Assembly (NCBI GenBank): GCA_001794825.1
Contig: MGLK01000003.1
Coordinates: 141,149-205,148 of the forward strand
From: Caulobacterales bacterium RIFCSPHIGHO2_01_FULL_70_19
Lineage (GTDB): Bacteria > Pseudomonadota > Alphaproteobacteria > Caulobacterales > Caulobacteraceae
DNA: 64,000 nt
Reading direction: 5' to 3'
Part shown: positions 8,326 through 15,690 of the stretch, one piece after another
Position numbering within the stretch: the first letter of the stretch is position 1
Layout: each line of letters begins with the position of its first letter
Program-made: the position numbers and the translations under genes
The notes under the pieces: generated by a model
The model's database searches: none
Told to the model about the DNA's origin: nothing
What the model saw: only the letters and a program-made list of their open reading frames with translations

Positions 8326-8794
8326 GCCGGCGGAGGCGGGCGAAGGCCTCCTCGAGGATCGGCCTCTGTCCGCCGTGGATGCGCACGAGGGCGTCGGCTT
8401 CTCCGAACCAGGCGACGGCGTCGACTTCGGGAAAACGCATGCGACGGCCCGTGCCGCGCGGCCATTCCATCTCGAAGAAACCGCTGCGGAATTCACTCAG
8501 GTCGAGGTCGGCGGCGGCCAGCCAGCAGTGCACGATCTTGCCGCCGCTGCGCACCGGGGTCAGGAGAGCTCCCGGCCGGGGAGGGGGCAGCCCGGTCTCC
8601 TCGTGAAACTCGCGAAGCGCGGCGGCTTCCAGCGTCTCCCCCGGCTCGGGCAAGCCCTTGGGGATCGACCAGGCGGCCGCGTCGCGGCCGCGCCAGAAGG
8701 GGCCGCCGGGGTGCGCCAGCAGGACCTCCGGCCCGGCCGGCCCCGATCGATGGACGAGAAGGCCGGCGCTCGCGACCGTCACAGACGCCTCCAC
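8318..8794 (-). CDS. Nudix hydrolase
   Basis: A 158-residue Nudix-fold hydrolase. The Nudix box runs from about residue 47: a GLPEPGE start followed by REFHEETGLP, giving the GX5EX7REUXEEXGU pattern with its metal-binding glutamates. The N-terminus (SAGLLVHRSG) and a PKG segment resemble the YfcD/MutT-like subgroup that hydrolyses nucleoside diphosphates linked to another moiety; the substrate is not predictable. The start is uncertain: GTG 8794 lacks a clear SD, and a second in-frame GTG lies four codons downstream. It is upstream of fixK on the same strand and divergent from hsp20. Confidence 0.82.
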   Translation of the reverse strand: MEASVTVASAGLLVHRSGPAGPEVLLAHPGGPFWRGRDAAAWSIPKGLPEPGETLEAAALREFHEETGLPPPRPGALLTPVRSGGKIVHCWLAAADLDLSEFRSGFFEMEWPRGTGRRMRFPEVDAVAWFGEADALVRIHGGQRPILEEAFARLRRPT

Positions 8795-8868
8795 ACGCGA
8801 CGCCGCAGCAGTGCACGGAACCGCCTTCCGATCCAGCGGCCGACGGCGTCCGTCGTTTCCGGCGGCTC

Positions 8869-8882
8869 TTGATCCCGATCAA
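8869..8882. promoter_or_regulatory. FNR/FixK-type operator (TTGATCCCGATCAA)
   Basis: A perfect match to TTGAT-N4-ATCAA, centred about 77 bases before the hsp20 ATG at 8953. A class II promoter would give a leader of about 36 bases containing AAGGAA. The divergent Nudix gene starts 81 bases to the other side of the centre and could share it. Confidence 0.8.
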
Positions 8883-8952
8883 CGCGGCGAGCCGGGAGGC
8901 GTGGCTCATGCCCGGAGGCCCCCCGGGGCGCAGATGCCGAAAGGAACCAGCC

Positions 8953-9414
8953 ATGAACGTTCAGACGTCCCCCGCCGCGACCACCGCACGCGGAGTCGCT
9001 CCGTTCTTCGCGCCGCTCCAGCGTGAATTCGATCGAATGCGCGCCGAACTCGGCGGCTTCGATCTGTCCGAGATGTTCGGCCCGTCGCCGCGGATGGATC
9101 TGCGCGAGTCCGATGACAGCGTCGAGCTGAGCGTCGAACTGCCGGGGCTCACCGAGAAGGACGTGAAGGTCGAGTTCCGCGACGACGTCCTCACCGTCAG
9201 CGGCGAGAAGAAGTCGACGTCGGAGTCGGAGGAGAAGGGCGTGCGGATGCTGGAACGTCGCTACGGCGCGTTCTCGCGGTCCGTGAGCCTTCCGACCGGC
9301 GTGAAGGCGGACGAGATCAAGGCGACTCTCAAGGACGGCGTGCTGACCGTCGTCGCGCCTTTCGACCCCGCCGCCGGCGGCCGCAAGGTCGAGATCCAGG
9401 TCAAGGGCGCCTGA
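8953..9414 (+). CDS. Small heat shock protein (Hsp20/alpha-crystallin family)
   Basis: A 153-residue Hsp20 chaperone. The N-terminal arm (1-45) ends in the PRMDLRES segment that opens the alpha-crystallin domain (about 48-140). That domain contains ELPGLTEKDV and the hallmark terminal pattern LKDGVLTVVAP. These ATP-independent chaperones form oligomers that hold unfolding proteins in the cytoplasm. ATG 8953 is the start, with AAGGAA 6 bases upstream. The gene lies behind a perfect FixK-type box, so it is probably induced by low oxygen rather than heat; no heat-shock promoter or ROSE-like leader was recognised. Confidence 0.93.
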   Translation: MNVQTSPAATTARGVAPFFAPLQREFDRMRAELGGFDLSEMFGPSPRMDLRESDDSVELSVELPGLTEKDVKVEFRDDVLTVSGEKKSTSESEEKGVRMLERRYGAFSRSVSLPTGVKADEIKATLKDGVLTVVAPFDPAAGGRKVEIQVKGA

Positions 9415-9424
9415 GGTCGGACGG

Positions 9425-9868
9425 ATGGAGCTCACGGGATCAAGCCTTCTGGTGGTCGCCGACGGCCGCCGCGCGCGGCTCTTCGAGGAACGCCGCCGCG
9501 GCGGACCGTTGATCGAGATCACCGCGTAACTGGGAGATCTGGGGACGCATTTCCCGCATGCGACCGCCTTTCGGGGGCGGGTGCACGACCGGCTTGGTCC
9601 CGCCTCCCACACGCCCGCGGAGATCACGCCGGCCGAACGCCGCGAGGCCGACTTCCTCGAGCTGGTCGCCGAGCGAAGCGCCCGTCTGCTGCGCGGCGGC
9701 GGTCACCGGGACCTGGTGCTGATGGCCGCGCCGCGGGCCCTCGGGCTGCTCCGCCAGTCGCTGGGCCGGGCGGGGGTCCGGGTGGCCCTGGCCGAGGCGA
9801 GGGACCGTCTCGTGGAATCCCCGGAGATCCTGCGCGAGCGGCTGCGGGACCTCAGGCGGGACGCGTGA
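9425..9868 (+). pseudogene. Host-attachment-like protein (baeRF family) broken by an in-frame stop
   Basis: One frame from ATG 9425 to TGA 9868 encodes a protein of about 147 residues of the family annotated as host attachment protein (bacterial eRF1-like, baeRF). It has the N-terminal strand LLVVADGRRARLFEE, a central FRGRVHDRLGPASH segment, and the C-terminal LVLMAAPRALGLLRQSL strand. TAA at 9527-9529 interrupts it after 34 codons, with the same reading frame continuing on both sides, so the lesion is a single nonsense change rather than a frameshift. Either the gene is dead, the two halves are made separately, or the base is a sequencing error. It follows hsp20 by 10 bases. Confidence 0.75.
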
Positions 9869-9872
9869 CGCG

Positions 9873-9898
9873 GGGCCCTTGATCCGGATCAAGGGCCC
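9873..9898. promoter_or_regulatory. FNR/FixK-type operator inside a 26-base perfect palindrome
   Basis: The core TTGATCCGGATCAA (9879-9892) is a perfect, fully symmetric FNR/FixK operator. GGGCCC on both sides extends the perfect palindrome to 26 bases. The core centre is 75 bases before the dodecin ATG at 9961. As RNA it would also form a strong hairpin, so it may also act as a transcription end for the upstream genes. Confidence 0.85.
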
Positions 9899-9960
9899 TT
9901 TCGCTCGCGGGGTCCAGTGTCGTCCTGCTCGGCGAACGCCGATGGATAAGGGAGCCCGCC

Positions 9961-10170
9961 ATGACCATGCTGAAAGTAATCGAGGTGCTCGCGGAGTCCG
10001 GGGACAGTTGGGAGGACGCCGCGCAGAAGGCTGTGGCGGAAGCCTCGGAAACCCTGCGCCACGTGCGGTCGATCTACCTCGAAAATCTGCAGGCCACCGT
10101 CGAGAACGGCCGCATCGCCCGCTACCGGATCAACGCGAAGATCACCTTCGCGCTGGACGGCGGCGACTAG
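9961..10170 (+). CDS. Dodecin family flavin-binding protein
   Basis: A 69-residue dodecin. It starts with the strand KVIEVLAESGDSWEDAAQKA, has the helix and the RHVRSIYLENLQATVENGRI segment, and ends with the final strand KITFALDGG. Dodecins assemble into hollow dodecamers that bind flavins (bacteria) or lumichrome/riboflavin (archaea) and are thought to store or buffer free flavin. AAGGGAG at 9948-9954 gives a 6-base spacing to ATG 9961; a second ATG at 9967 is possible. It is monocistronic behind the strongest FixK-type box in the window. Confidence 0.93.
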   Translation: MTMLKVIEVLAESGDSWEDAAQKAVAEASETLRHVRSIYLENLQATVENGRIARYRINAKITFALDGGD

Positions 10171-10209
10171 TCCGACGGCGACGGATCGCTCCGCCGTCTC
10201 CGGCGCAAC

Positions 10210-11202
10210 CTAGGGAACAAGCACCGCCGCGCCGGCGAAACGGCCATGGCGCAGATCGTCCAGGGCTTCATTCGCCCGCTCGAGCGGATACGCCGCCGTG
10301 TGCGGGCGCACGCCCGCCTCAAGCGCCATCGGGAGGTAGTCGAGGGCGTCCTGGCGCGTGAGGTTGGCGACCGAAGCCAGCGTGCGCTCGCCCCACAGAC
10401 GCGCGTATGGCATGGCCGGGATGTCGCTCATGTGGATCCCGCCGCAGATCACCGCACCGCCCTTGCGGACAGCGCCGAGCGCGAGCGGGACCAGCTCCCC
10501 GACCGGGGCGAACAGGATGGCCGCGTCGAGTTGCTCCGGGGGCGGAACGTCGGACGGGCCGGCCCAGGCGCAGCCGAGTTCGCGTGCGAGCGCGGCGGCC
10601 GCCTCGTCGCCCCGACGGACGAAGGCGAAGACCCGCTGGCCGCGCCAGATCGCCAGCTGGGCCAGCAGATGCGCGGCGGCCCCGAAACCGTAGAGCCCGA
10701 GAGCGTCCACCTCCCGGTTCGCGCAGGCGGCCCGCCAGGCGCGGAATCCGATCAGGCCGGCGCAGAGCAGGGGGGCGCATTCCGCGTCCGACAGACCCGG
10801 GGGCAGGGGGAAGCAGTAGCTTGCGTCGACGACGACCTTGTCCGCGTAGCCCCCGTCGCGGGTCCAGCCGTGAAACTCCGCCCGGTCGCACAGGTTCTCG
10901 CGCCCCTCCCGGCAATAGCGACACCGTCCGCAGGTCCAGGCCAGCCAGGCGGCGCCGAGGCGATCGCCGACGCGCACGTCCGTGACGCCGGCGCCGATCG
11001 CCTCGACCACGCCGACGATCTCGTGTCCCGGGACGATCGCCGGGCGGCGGGCGGGGAGCTCGCCGTCCAGCACGTGCAGGTCGGTGCGGCAGACGCCGCA
11101 GGCCTTCACCCGAAGCCGCACCTGCCCGGCCGCCGGCGCGGGATCGGTCCGGACTTCGGGCCGGAGAGGGCCGCCGGGGTGGCGCAGCGTCATGGTCCGC
11201 AT
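10210..11202 (-). CDS. Zinc-dependent alcohol dehydrogenase
   Basis: A 330-residue medium-chain dehydrogenase. It shows the catalytic zinc ligands Cys in ACGVCRTD and the GHE motif, the four-cysteine structural zinc lobe [15 protein letters not shown], and a Rossmann segment [18 protein letters not shown]. It belongs to the AdhA/YjgB-like alcohol dehydrogenases that interconvert primary alcohols and aldehydes with NAD(P). Start: ATG 11202 (MRTMTLRH) or 11193; neither has a clear SD. The operator at 11237-11250 is centred exactly 41.5 bases before ATG 11202, which fits a leaderless transcript. Divergent from the small gene at 11298. Confidence 0.88.
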   Translation of the reverse strand: MRTMTLRHPGGPLRPEVRTDPAPAAGQVRLRVKACGVCRTDLHVLDGELPARRPAIVPGHEIVGVVEAIGAGVTDVRVGDRLGAAWLAWTCGRCRYCREGRENLCDRAEFHGWTRDGGYADKVVVDASYCFPLPPGLSDAECAPLLCAGLIGFRAWRAACANREVDALGLYGFGAAAHLLAQLAIWRGQRVFAFVRRGDEAAAALARELGCAWAGPSDVPPPEQLDAAILFAPVGELVPLALGAVRKGGAVICGGIHMSDIPAMPYARLWGERTLASVANLTRQDALDYLPMALEAGVRPHTAAYPLERANEALDDLRHGRFAGAAVLVP

Positions 11203-11236
11203 GTGAAGGAAACTGCCATCGCGGCGTGCGGGGTCC

Positions 11237-11250
11237 TTGATGCGGATCAA
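11237..11250. promoter_or_regulatory. FNR/FixK-type operator (TTGATGCGGATCAA)
   Basis: A perfect match to TTGAT-N4-ATCAA between divergent genes. The centre is 41.5 bases before the adh ATG (11202) and 54 bases before the small gene ATG (11298), so a single symmetric operator could serve both directions in class II geometry. Confidence 0.8.
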
Positions 11251-11297
11251 GGCGCTCCGCCGGCCAGCGGGTGAAACTTCCTGATCTGGAGGAGACC

Positions 11298-11483
11298 ATG
11301 TCCCGCCGCCTGACCCGCCCGGAGGAAACCGGAGACAGCGCCCTCGACGCGGCGCTGGCGGCCTCCTTCCCCGCCAGCGATCCCGTCGCTGCGCTGGAGC
11401 CGGCGGCCGAGCGAGCCCGCATTCCTCCGCAGCGGCGCGTGCGGGTCCGTGTCCAGACGCCGAAGACGGAGCAAAAACCGTGA
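11298..11483 (+). CDS. 61-residue protein with SFPASDP motif
   Basis: A short hydrophilic protein with no membrane segment. Its centre reads LDAALAASFPASDPVAA, matching a recurrent short motif (D-x-A-L-x-x-SFPASDP) found in many small alphaproteobacterial proteins of unknown function. The C-terminal third is Arg/Val-rich. ATG 11298 has GGAGGAG just upstream. The stop overlaps the next gene's GTG (GTGA at 11480-11483), so it is translationally coupled to the universal stress protein. A FixK-type box at 11237-11250 precedes it. No function is known. Confidence 0.72.
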   Translation: MSRRLTRPEETGDSALDAALAASFPASDPVAALEPAAERARIPPQRRVRVRVQTPKTEQKP

Positions 11484-12328
11484 CCTACAGAAGCATCCTC
11501 ACCGTGGTCGACGGCACTCGGTGGGCCGAGAACCGCGCCCACGTCGCCGCCGGACTCGCCGCCCGGTTCGGCGCGCGGCTGACGGGCGCCTTTCCGCGGC
11601 CGGCGCCGCCGGTGTCGGCCTGGGACGAGCCGCTGGACTGGGGCCTGACGCCCTCGATCCCGCCCGCCCTGTCGCCCGAGGCGGTCGCCGCCCACGAGCG
11701 CCGCAGCGACGCCCAGGCGGAGGATGCGCGCATGGCGTTCGAGGCGGCGGCCGACCAGGCCGGCTGTCGGTCAGACTGGCTGACCGTGTCGGGAGAGAGC
11801 GCCGCCGGAGCCCTCCAGCTGATGCGCCGGACCGATCTCGCCGTCCTTCCGACCGGGCGGCTCCCGACGATCGGCCAGACCGGAACGAGCGCCGCCGACC
11901 TTGTGCTCGACAGCGGAGGGCCGGCCCTGCTGCTGCCGGATCGCACGACCGGTCCGCTTCCGGGGCGCCGCATCCTCGTCGCGTGGAACGGCAGCCGGGA
12001 GGCGGCCCGCGCGCTGCGCGACGCCTGGCCGTTCCTGATGATCGCTGAGGCCGTCCGCGTCGTGCTGGTCCGGCCCGCTGAGGCCGAGGAGCCGGACAGT
12101 CTTCTGCAACGCTGGTTCGAGGACCACGGCCGCCCGGTCGAACTCGTCGTCGTGCGCGAGCCCGACGCCGGGGCGGCGGACGCCTTGCGGGCCGAGGCGG
12201 AAGCGGCGGGCGCCGACCTGATCGTCATGGGCCTGTACGGCCGCTCGCGCCTTCGCGAAACCATCCTCGGCGGCGTGAGCCGGTCGCTCCTCGACAGCGC
12301 CGGCGTACCCCTCCTCGTGACCCACTGA
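11480..12328 (+). CDS. Tandem universal stress protein (UspA family)
   Basis: A 282-residue protein with two Usp domains (about 1-145 and 155-282). The first begins TYRSILTVVDGT; the second has RRILVAWNGSREAARAL and ends with the nucleotide-binding loop GLYGRSRLRETILGG. GTG 11480 overlaps the stop of the preceding 61-residue gene by 4 bases, which argues for this start. It is the second gene of an operon that continues with a phosphoribosyltransferase and PEP synthase. Confidence 0.9.
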   Translation: MTYRSILTVVDGTRWAENRAHVAAGLAARFGARLTGAFPRPAPPVSAWDEPLDWGLTPSIPPALSPEAVAAHERRSDAQAEDARMAFEAAADQAGCRSDWLTVSGESAAGALQLMRRTDLAVLPTGRLPTIGQTGTSAADLVLDSGGPALLLPDRTTGPLPGRRILVAWNGSREAARALRDAWPFLMIAEAVRVVLVRPAEAEEPDSLLQRWFEDHGRPVELVVVREPDAGAADALRAEAEAAGADLIVMGLYGRSRLRETILGGVSRSLLDSAGVPLLVTH

Positions 12329-12378
12329 GTCGGCCGCGTCGCTTCGGACGCGACCGCCCTTCGCTACGGAGACCGCCG

Positions 12379-13035
12379 TTGAGATCCCCTCCCGACTTCA
12401 GAGACCGCGCCGAGGCCGGCCGCCGCCTCGGCGAAGCGCTGGCCGAGCGGAAGGAGACCGACGTGCTGGTCTACGCCATCCCGCGCGGCGGCGTCCCGGT
12501 CGCCCTGGAGGTGGCCCGGGCCCTCGACGCCCCTCTCGACCTGGTGCTGGCGCGGAAGATCGGCGCCCCCGGCAACCCCGAGCTGGCGCTGGCGGCGGTG
12601 ATCGCCGGGGCGCGGCCGCGAACCATCATCAACGAGGAGGTCGTCCGCCACAGCGGCGCCGCCCCGGACTATCTGGAGCGGGAGCGCGCCGCCGCGCTCG
12701 CGGAGATCGAGCGACGGCGGCGGGTCTATCTCGGCGATCGTCGCCCGCTGGACCCCGCCGGCCACGCCGTGGTGCTGGTCGACGACGGGCTGGCCACAGG
12801 CGCCACGGCGCGCGCCGCCGCCGCCGGCCTGCGGGCCCAGGGCGCCCGCCGCATCGTCCTCGCCGTGCCCACCGCCCCCCGATCGCTGATCCGCGCCCTG
12901 AGGTCCGAGATGGACGAGGTGGTGTGCCTGCGGGACTCGGATGATTTCGCGTCGGTCGGCGAGGCCTACGCCGACTTCCACCAGGTCGATGACGATGAGG
13001 TCGTGGCCTGCCTCGCCGCGGCGCGCGCCGGATGA
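12379..13035 (+). CDS. Phosphoribosyltransferase-fold protein
   Basis: A 218-residue PRTase. The PRPP-binding signature is VVLVDDGLATGATARAA at about 133-149, with an N-terminal PRGGVPVALEVARAL segment in which substrate loop residues lie. A long insert between the two is typical of the PRTase group related to ComF-independent phosphoribosyltransferases, often annotated only as phosphoribosyltransferase or erythromycin-esterase-linked PRTase. The start TTG 12379 has GGAG (12368-12371) at 7-base spacing. The stop overlaps the ATG of ppsA (ATGA at 13032-13035). Base or nucleotide specificity is unknown. Confidence 0.85.
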   Translation: MRSPPDFRDRAEAGRRLGEALAERKETDVLVYAIPRGGVPVALEVARALDAPLDLVLARKIGAPGNPELALAAVIAGARPRTIINEEVVRHSGAAPDYLERERAAALAEIERRRRVYLGDRRPLDPAGHAVVLVDDGLATGATARAAAAGLRAQGARRIVLAVPTAPRSLIRALRSEMDEVVCLRDSDDFASVGEAYADFHQVDDDEVVACLAAARAG

Positions 13036-15464
13036 ACCGGGCTCCGCACGGAGCGCCGCCCCCGACGGACTGGGTGGCGACGCTGGACGAGGTCGGGCTG
13101 GACGACCTGCCGAGGGTCGGCGGCAAGACCGCTTCGCTCGGGGAGCTGCGCCGGCTGCTGCATGACGCAGCGGTGTCCACGCCCGACGGCTTCGCCCTGA
13201 CCGCCCGAGCCTATCGCGACGCCCTCGACGCGGCCGACGCCTGGTCCGAACTCTCCGCCCTGTTCGCCAGGCTCGACGTCCAGGACGTCGCCCAGGTCGC
13301 CGTCTGCGGAATGAAGGCCCGGGACATCGTCTACCGCGCCACCGGCGGCGCGGCCCTGAGGCAGGCGATCGCCGCCGCCTACCGGGCGATGACGGGGGGC
13401 TCCGGGAGTCTCCCGCGGGTGGCCGTGCGCAGCTCCGCCACCGCCGAGGACCTTCCGGGCGCCAGCTTCGCCGGGCAGCATGACAGCTATCTGCACGTCA
13501 GGGGCGAGGCCGCCGTTGTCGAGGCCTGTCGGCGCTGCTTCGCCTCGCTGTTCACCGATCGCGCCATCGTCTACCGGGCCCGGAACGGCTTCGACCACCT
13601 GATGGTCGCCCTGTCCGTCGCGGTGATGCGGATGGTCGACGCCGACCGCGGCGCCAGCGGCGTCGCCTTCACCGTCGATACGGAGACGGGTTTCCCGGAC
13701 GTGGTGTTCATCAGCGGCGCCTGGGGGTTGGGCGAGGCCATCGTCCAGGGCCGGGTGTCGCCGGACGAGTTCCATGTCCACAAGCCCACCTTCCGCGCCG
13801 GCGCCCGCGCGGTGCTGCGGCGCACGCTCGGCGCGAAGCAGATCCGCCTCGTCCGGCCGACGCGCCGCTCGGAGGACGGCCGGCTGGTCGAGCGCGCCGT
13901 GCCGAAGCGCGACCGCGAACGCTTCTGCCTTTCGGACGACGAGGTCCTGGCGCTCGCCGGAGCCTCCCTGGTCATCGAGGACCACTATTCGCGCAAGGCT
14001 GGCCGCTGGACGCCCATGGACATCGAGTGGGCGCGGGACGGCGGCGACGGTCGCCTCTACATCCTGCAGGCGCGGCCGGAGACGGTCGCCAGCCGCCGCA
14101 CGCCCGGCGCCGTCGAAACCCGCCGGCTGAAAACCGTTCCCGACGCGGCGCTCGTCTCCGGGCGGGCGGTGGGGCAGGGGGTCGCCACGGGGCGGGTGCG
14201 GGTCGTCGCGACGGCGGCGGATCTGGAGGCCTTCAGGCCCGGCGAGGTGCTGGTGGCGCGCACCACCAGTCCCGACTGGCTCCCGGCCATGCGCAACGCC
14301 GCCGCCATCGTCACGGACCAGGGCGGGCGGACCTGCCACGCCGCCATCGTTGCGCGGGAGCTTGGCATTCCGGCGGTGGTGGGCGCCGGGGAGGCCACGA
14401 GCCGGCTGACGCCCGGACTTGAGGTGACGGTCAGCTGCGCCGAGGGCGAGGAGGGCGCGGTCTACCCCGGCCGGTTGCCGTTCACCGTCGAGCGGCTGGA
14501 GCTCGCGAGCCTGCCCCGCACCCGGACCGGCGTCATGCTCAACCTGGCGCAGCCCGACGCCGCCTTCGCCGCCGCCGCGCTGCCCGCCGCCGGCGTCGGA
14601 CTGGCGCGGATGGAGTTCGTCATCGGCGAGATGATCGGCGTGCATCCGATGGCGGCGGCGCATCCGGAACGGATCGCCGACCGCGAGCGACGGGCCATCG
14701 CCCGCCGGCTGCAGGCGGACGAGACGCCGCGCAGCTGGTTCGTGCGCCGGCTGTCGGAAGGCGTCGGTTCGATCGCCGCGGCCTTCTATCCGCGGCCGGT
14801 GATCGTGCGGCTGTCGGACTTCAAGACCAATGAGTACGCGGCGCTTCTGGGCGGAGCCCCGTTCGAGCCGGTCGAGGAGAACCCGATGCTCGGCTTCCGG
14901 GGCGCGTCCCGCTACGCCCATCCCCGCTACGCCGACGGCTTCGCCCTCGAGTGCGAGGCGCTGGTGCGGGCGCGGGAGACGCTGGGCCTGACCAACCTCC
15001 ACATCATGGTCCCGTTCTGCCGCCGGGTGGAGGAGGCGCGGCGGGTGCTCGCCGCGCTCGCCGGACATGGCCTGCGGCGGGGCGACGGCGGTCTGCAGAT
15101 CTACGTGATGTGCGAGATCCCCAACAACGTCATCCAGATCGACGCCTTCGCGCAGCTGTTCGACGGGGTCTCCATCGGATCGAACGACCTTACCCAGCTT
15201 GTGCTGGGGGTCGACCGGGATTCGGCGGACGTGGCTTTCGACTTCGACGAACGCGACCCGGGCGTGCTGGAGATGCTGAACCAGGCGGTGGCCGGGGCGC
15301 GGCGCAACGGCTGCGCGGCCAGCATCTGCGGCGAGGCGCCCGCCAACTATCCCGAGGTGACCGCCGCCCTGGTGCGGGCGGGGATCGACACGATCAGCGT
15401 CAATCCCGCCAGCTTTCCCCAGGTCGTCCGGTCCGTGGCGCAGGCGGAAGCCGCCACGGACTGA
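13032..15464 (+). CDS. ppsA: Phosphoenolpyruvate synthase
   Basis: An 810-residue enzyme with the three-domain PEP synthase layout: ATP-grasp nucleotide-binding domain (about 20-345, with VRSSATAEDLPGASFAGQ), phosphohistidine swivel domain (about 380-470, GGRTCHAAIVARELGIP with the catalytic His), and TIM-barrel PEP/pyruvate domain (about 490-800, with GSNDLTQLVLGVDRDS and CGEAPA). It converts pyruvate and ATP to PEP, AMP and phosphate, the entry to gluconeogenesis. Family length is about 790, so it is complete. Coupled to the PRTase by ATGA overlap. Being behind a FixK-type operator suggests use during oxygen limitation. Confidence 0.93.
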   Translation: MNRAPHGAPPPTDWVATLDEVGLDDLPRVGGKTASLGELRRLLHDAAVSTPDGFALTARAYRDALDAADAWSELSALFARLDVQDVAQVAVCGMKARDIVYRATGGAALRQAIAAAYRAMTGGSGSLPRVAVRSSATAEDLPGASFAGQHDSYLHVRGEAAVVEACRRCFASLFTDRAIVYRARNGFDHLMVALSVAVMRMVDADRGASGVAFTVDTETGFPDVVFISGAWGLGEAIVQGRVSPDEFHVHKPTFRAGARAVLRRTLGAKQIRLVRPTRRSEDGRLVERAVPKRDRERFCLSDDEVLALAGASLVIEDHYSRKAGRWTPMDIEWARDGGDGRLYILQARPETVASRRTPGAVETRRLKTVPDAALVSGRAVGQGVATGRVRVVATAADLEAFRPGEVLVARTTSPDWLPAMRNAAAIVTDQGGRTCHAAIVARELGIPAVVGAGEATSRLTPGLEVTVSCAEGEEGAVYPGRLPFTVERLELASLPRTRTGVMLNLAQPDAAFAAAALPAAGVGLARMEFVIGEMIGVHPMAAAHPERIADRERRAIARRLQADETPRSWFVRRLSEGVGSIAAAFYPRPVIVRLSDFKTNEYAALLGGAPFEPVEENPMLGFRGASRYAHPRYADGFALECEALVRARETLGLTNLHIMVPFCRRVEEARRVLAALAGHGLRRGDGGLQIYVMCEIPNNVIQIDAFAQLFDGVSIGSNDLTQLVLGVDRDSADVAFDFDERDPGVLEMLNQAVAGARRNGCAASICGEAPANYPEVTAALVRAGIDTISVNPASFPQVVRSVAQAEAATD

Positions 15465-15486
15465 CGGGGCGCGCGGCGCCCCCTGA

Positions 15487-15690
15487 TCAGCGGAACGCCT
15501 GTCCCGGCCGCACGCCCAGCCGACGGAACAGCATGGCGGCGGGACAGAAGCCGGTGACCGACGCCTGCAGCAGGTTCAGCCCCACGAACACCGTCAGCCA
15601 CATCCAGGCGGGATGCACCCAGTGGGTCAGGGCGACGCTGATCAGGATCATCAGGCCGGCGAACATCATCACGGCGCGGTCGAGGCTCAT
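15487..15690 (-). CDS. DUF2892 small membrane protein
   Basis: A 67-residue protein with two hydrophobic segments (about 8-24 and 28-48) and the DUF2892 ending TGFCPAAMLFRRLGV. DUF2892 is also the membrane part of YgaP, a membrane rhodanese, and small DUF2892 proteins are common beside sulfur-oxidation genes. ATG 15690 overlaps the sqr stop (ATGA, 15687-15690), so it is translated from the same message. A role with SQR in handling sulfane sulfur is an inference from context. Confidence 0.88.
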   Translation of the reverse strand: MSLDRAVMMFAGLMILISVALTHWVHPAWMWLTVFVGLNLLQASVTGFCPAAMLFRRLGVRPGQAFR

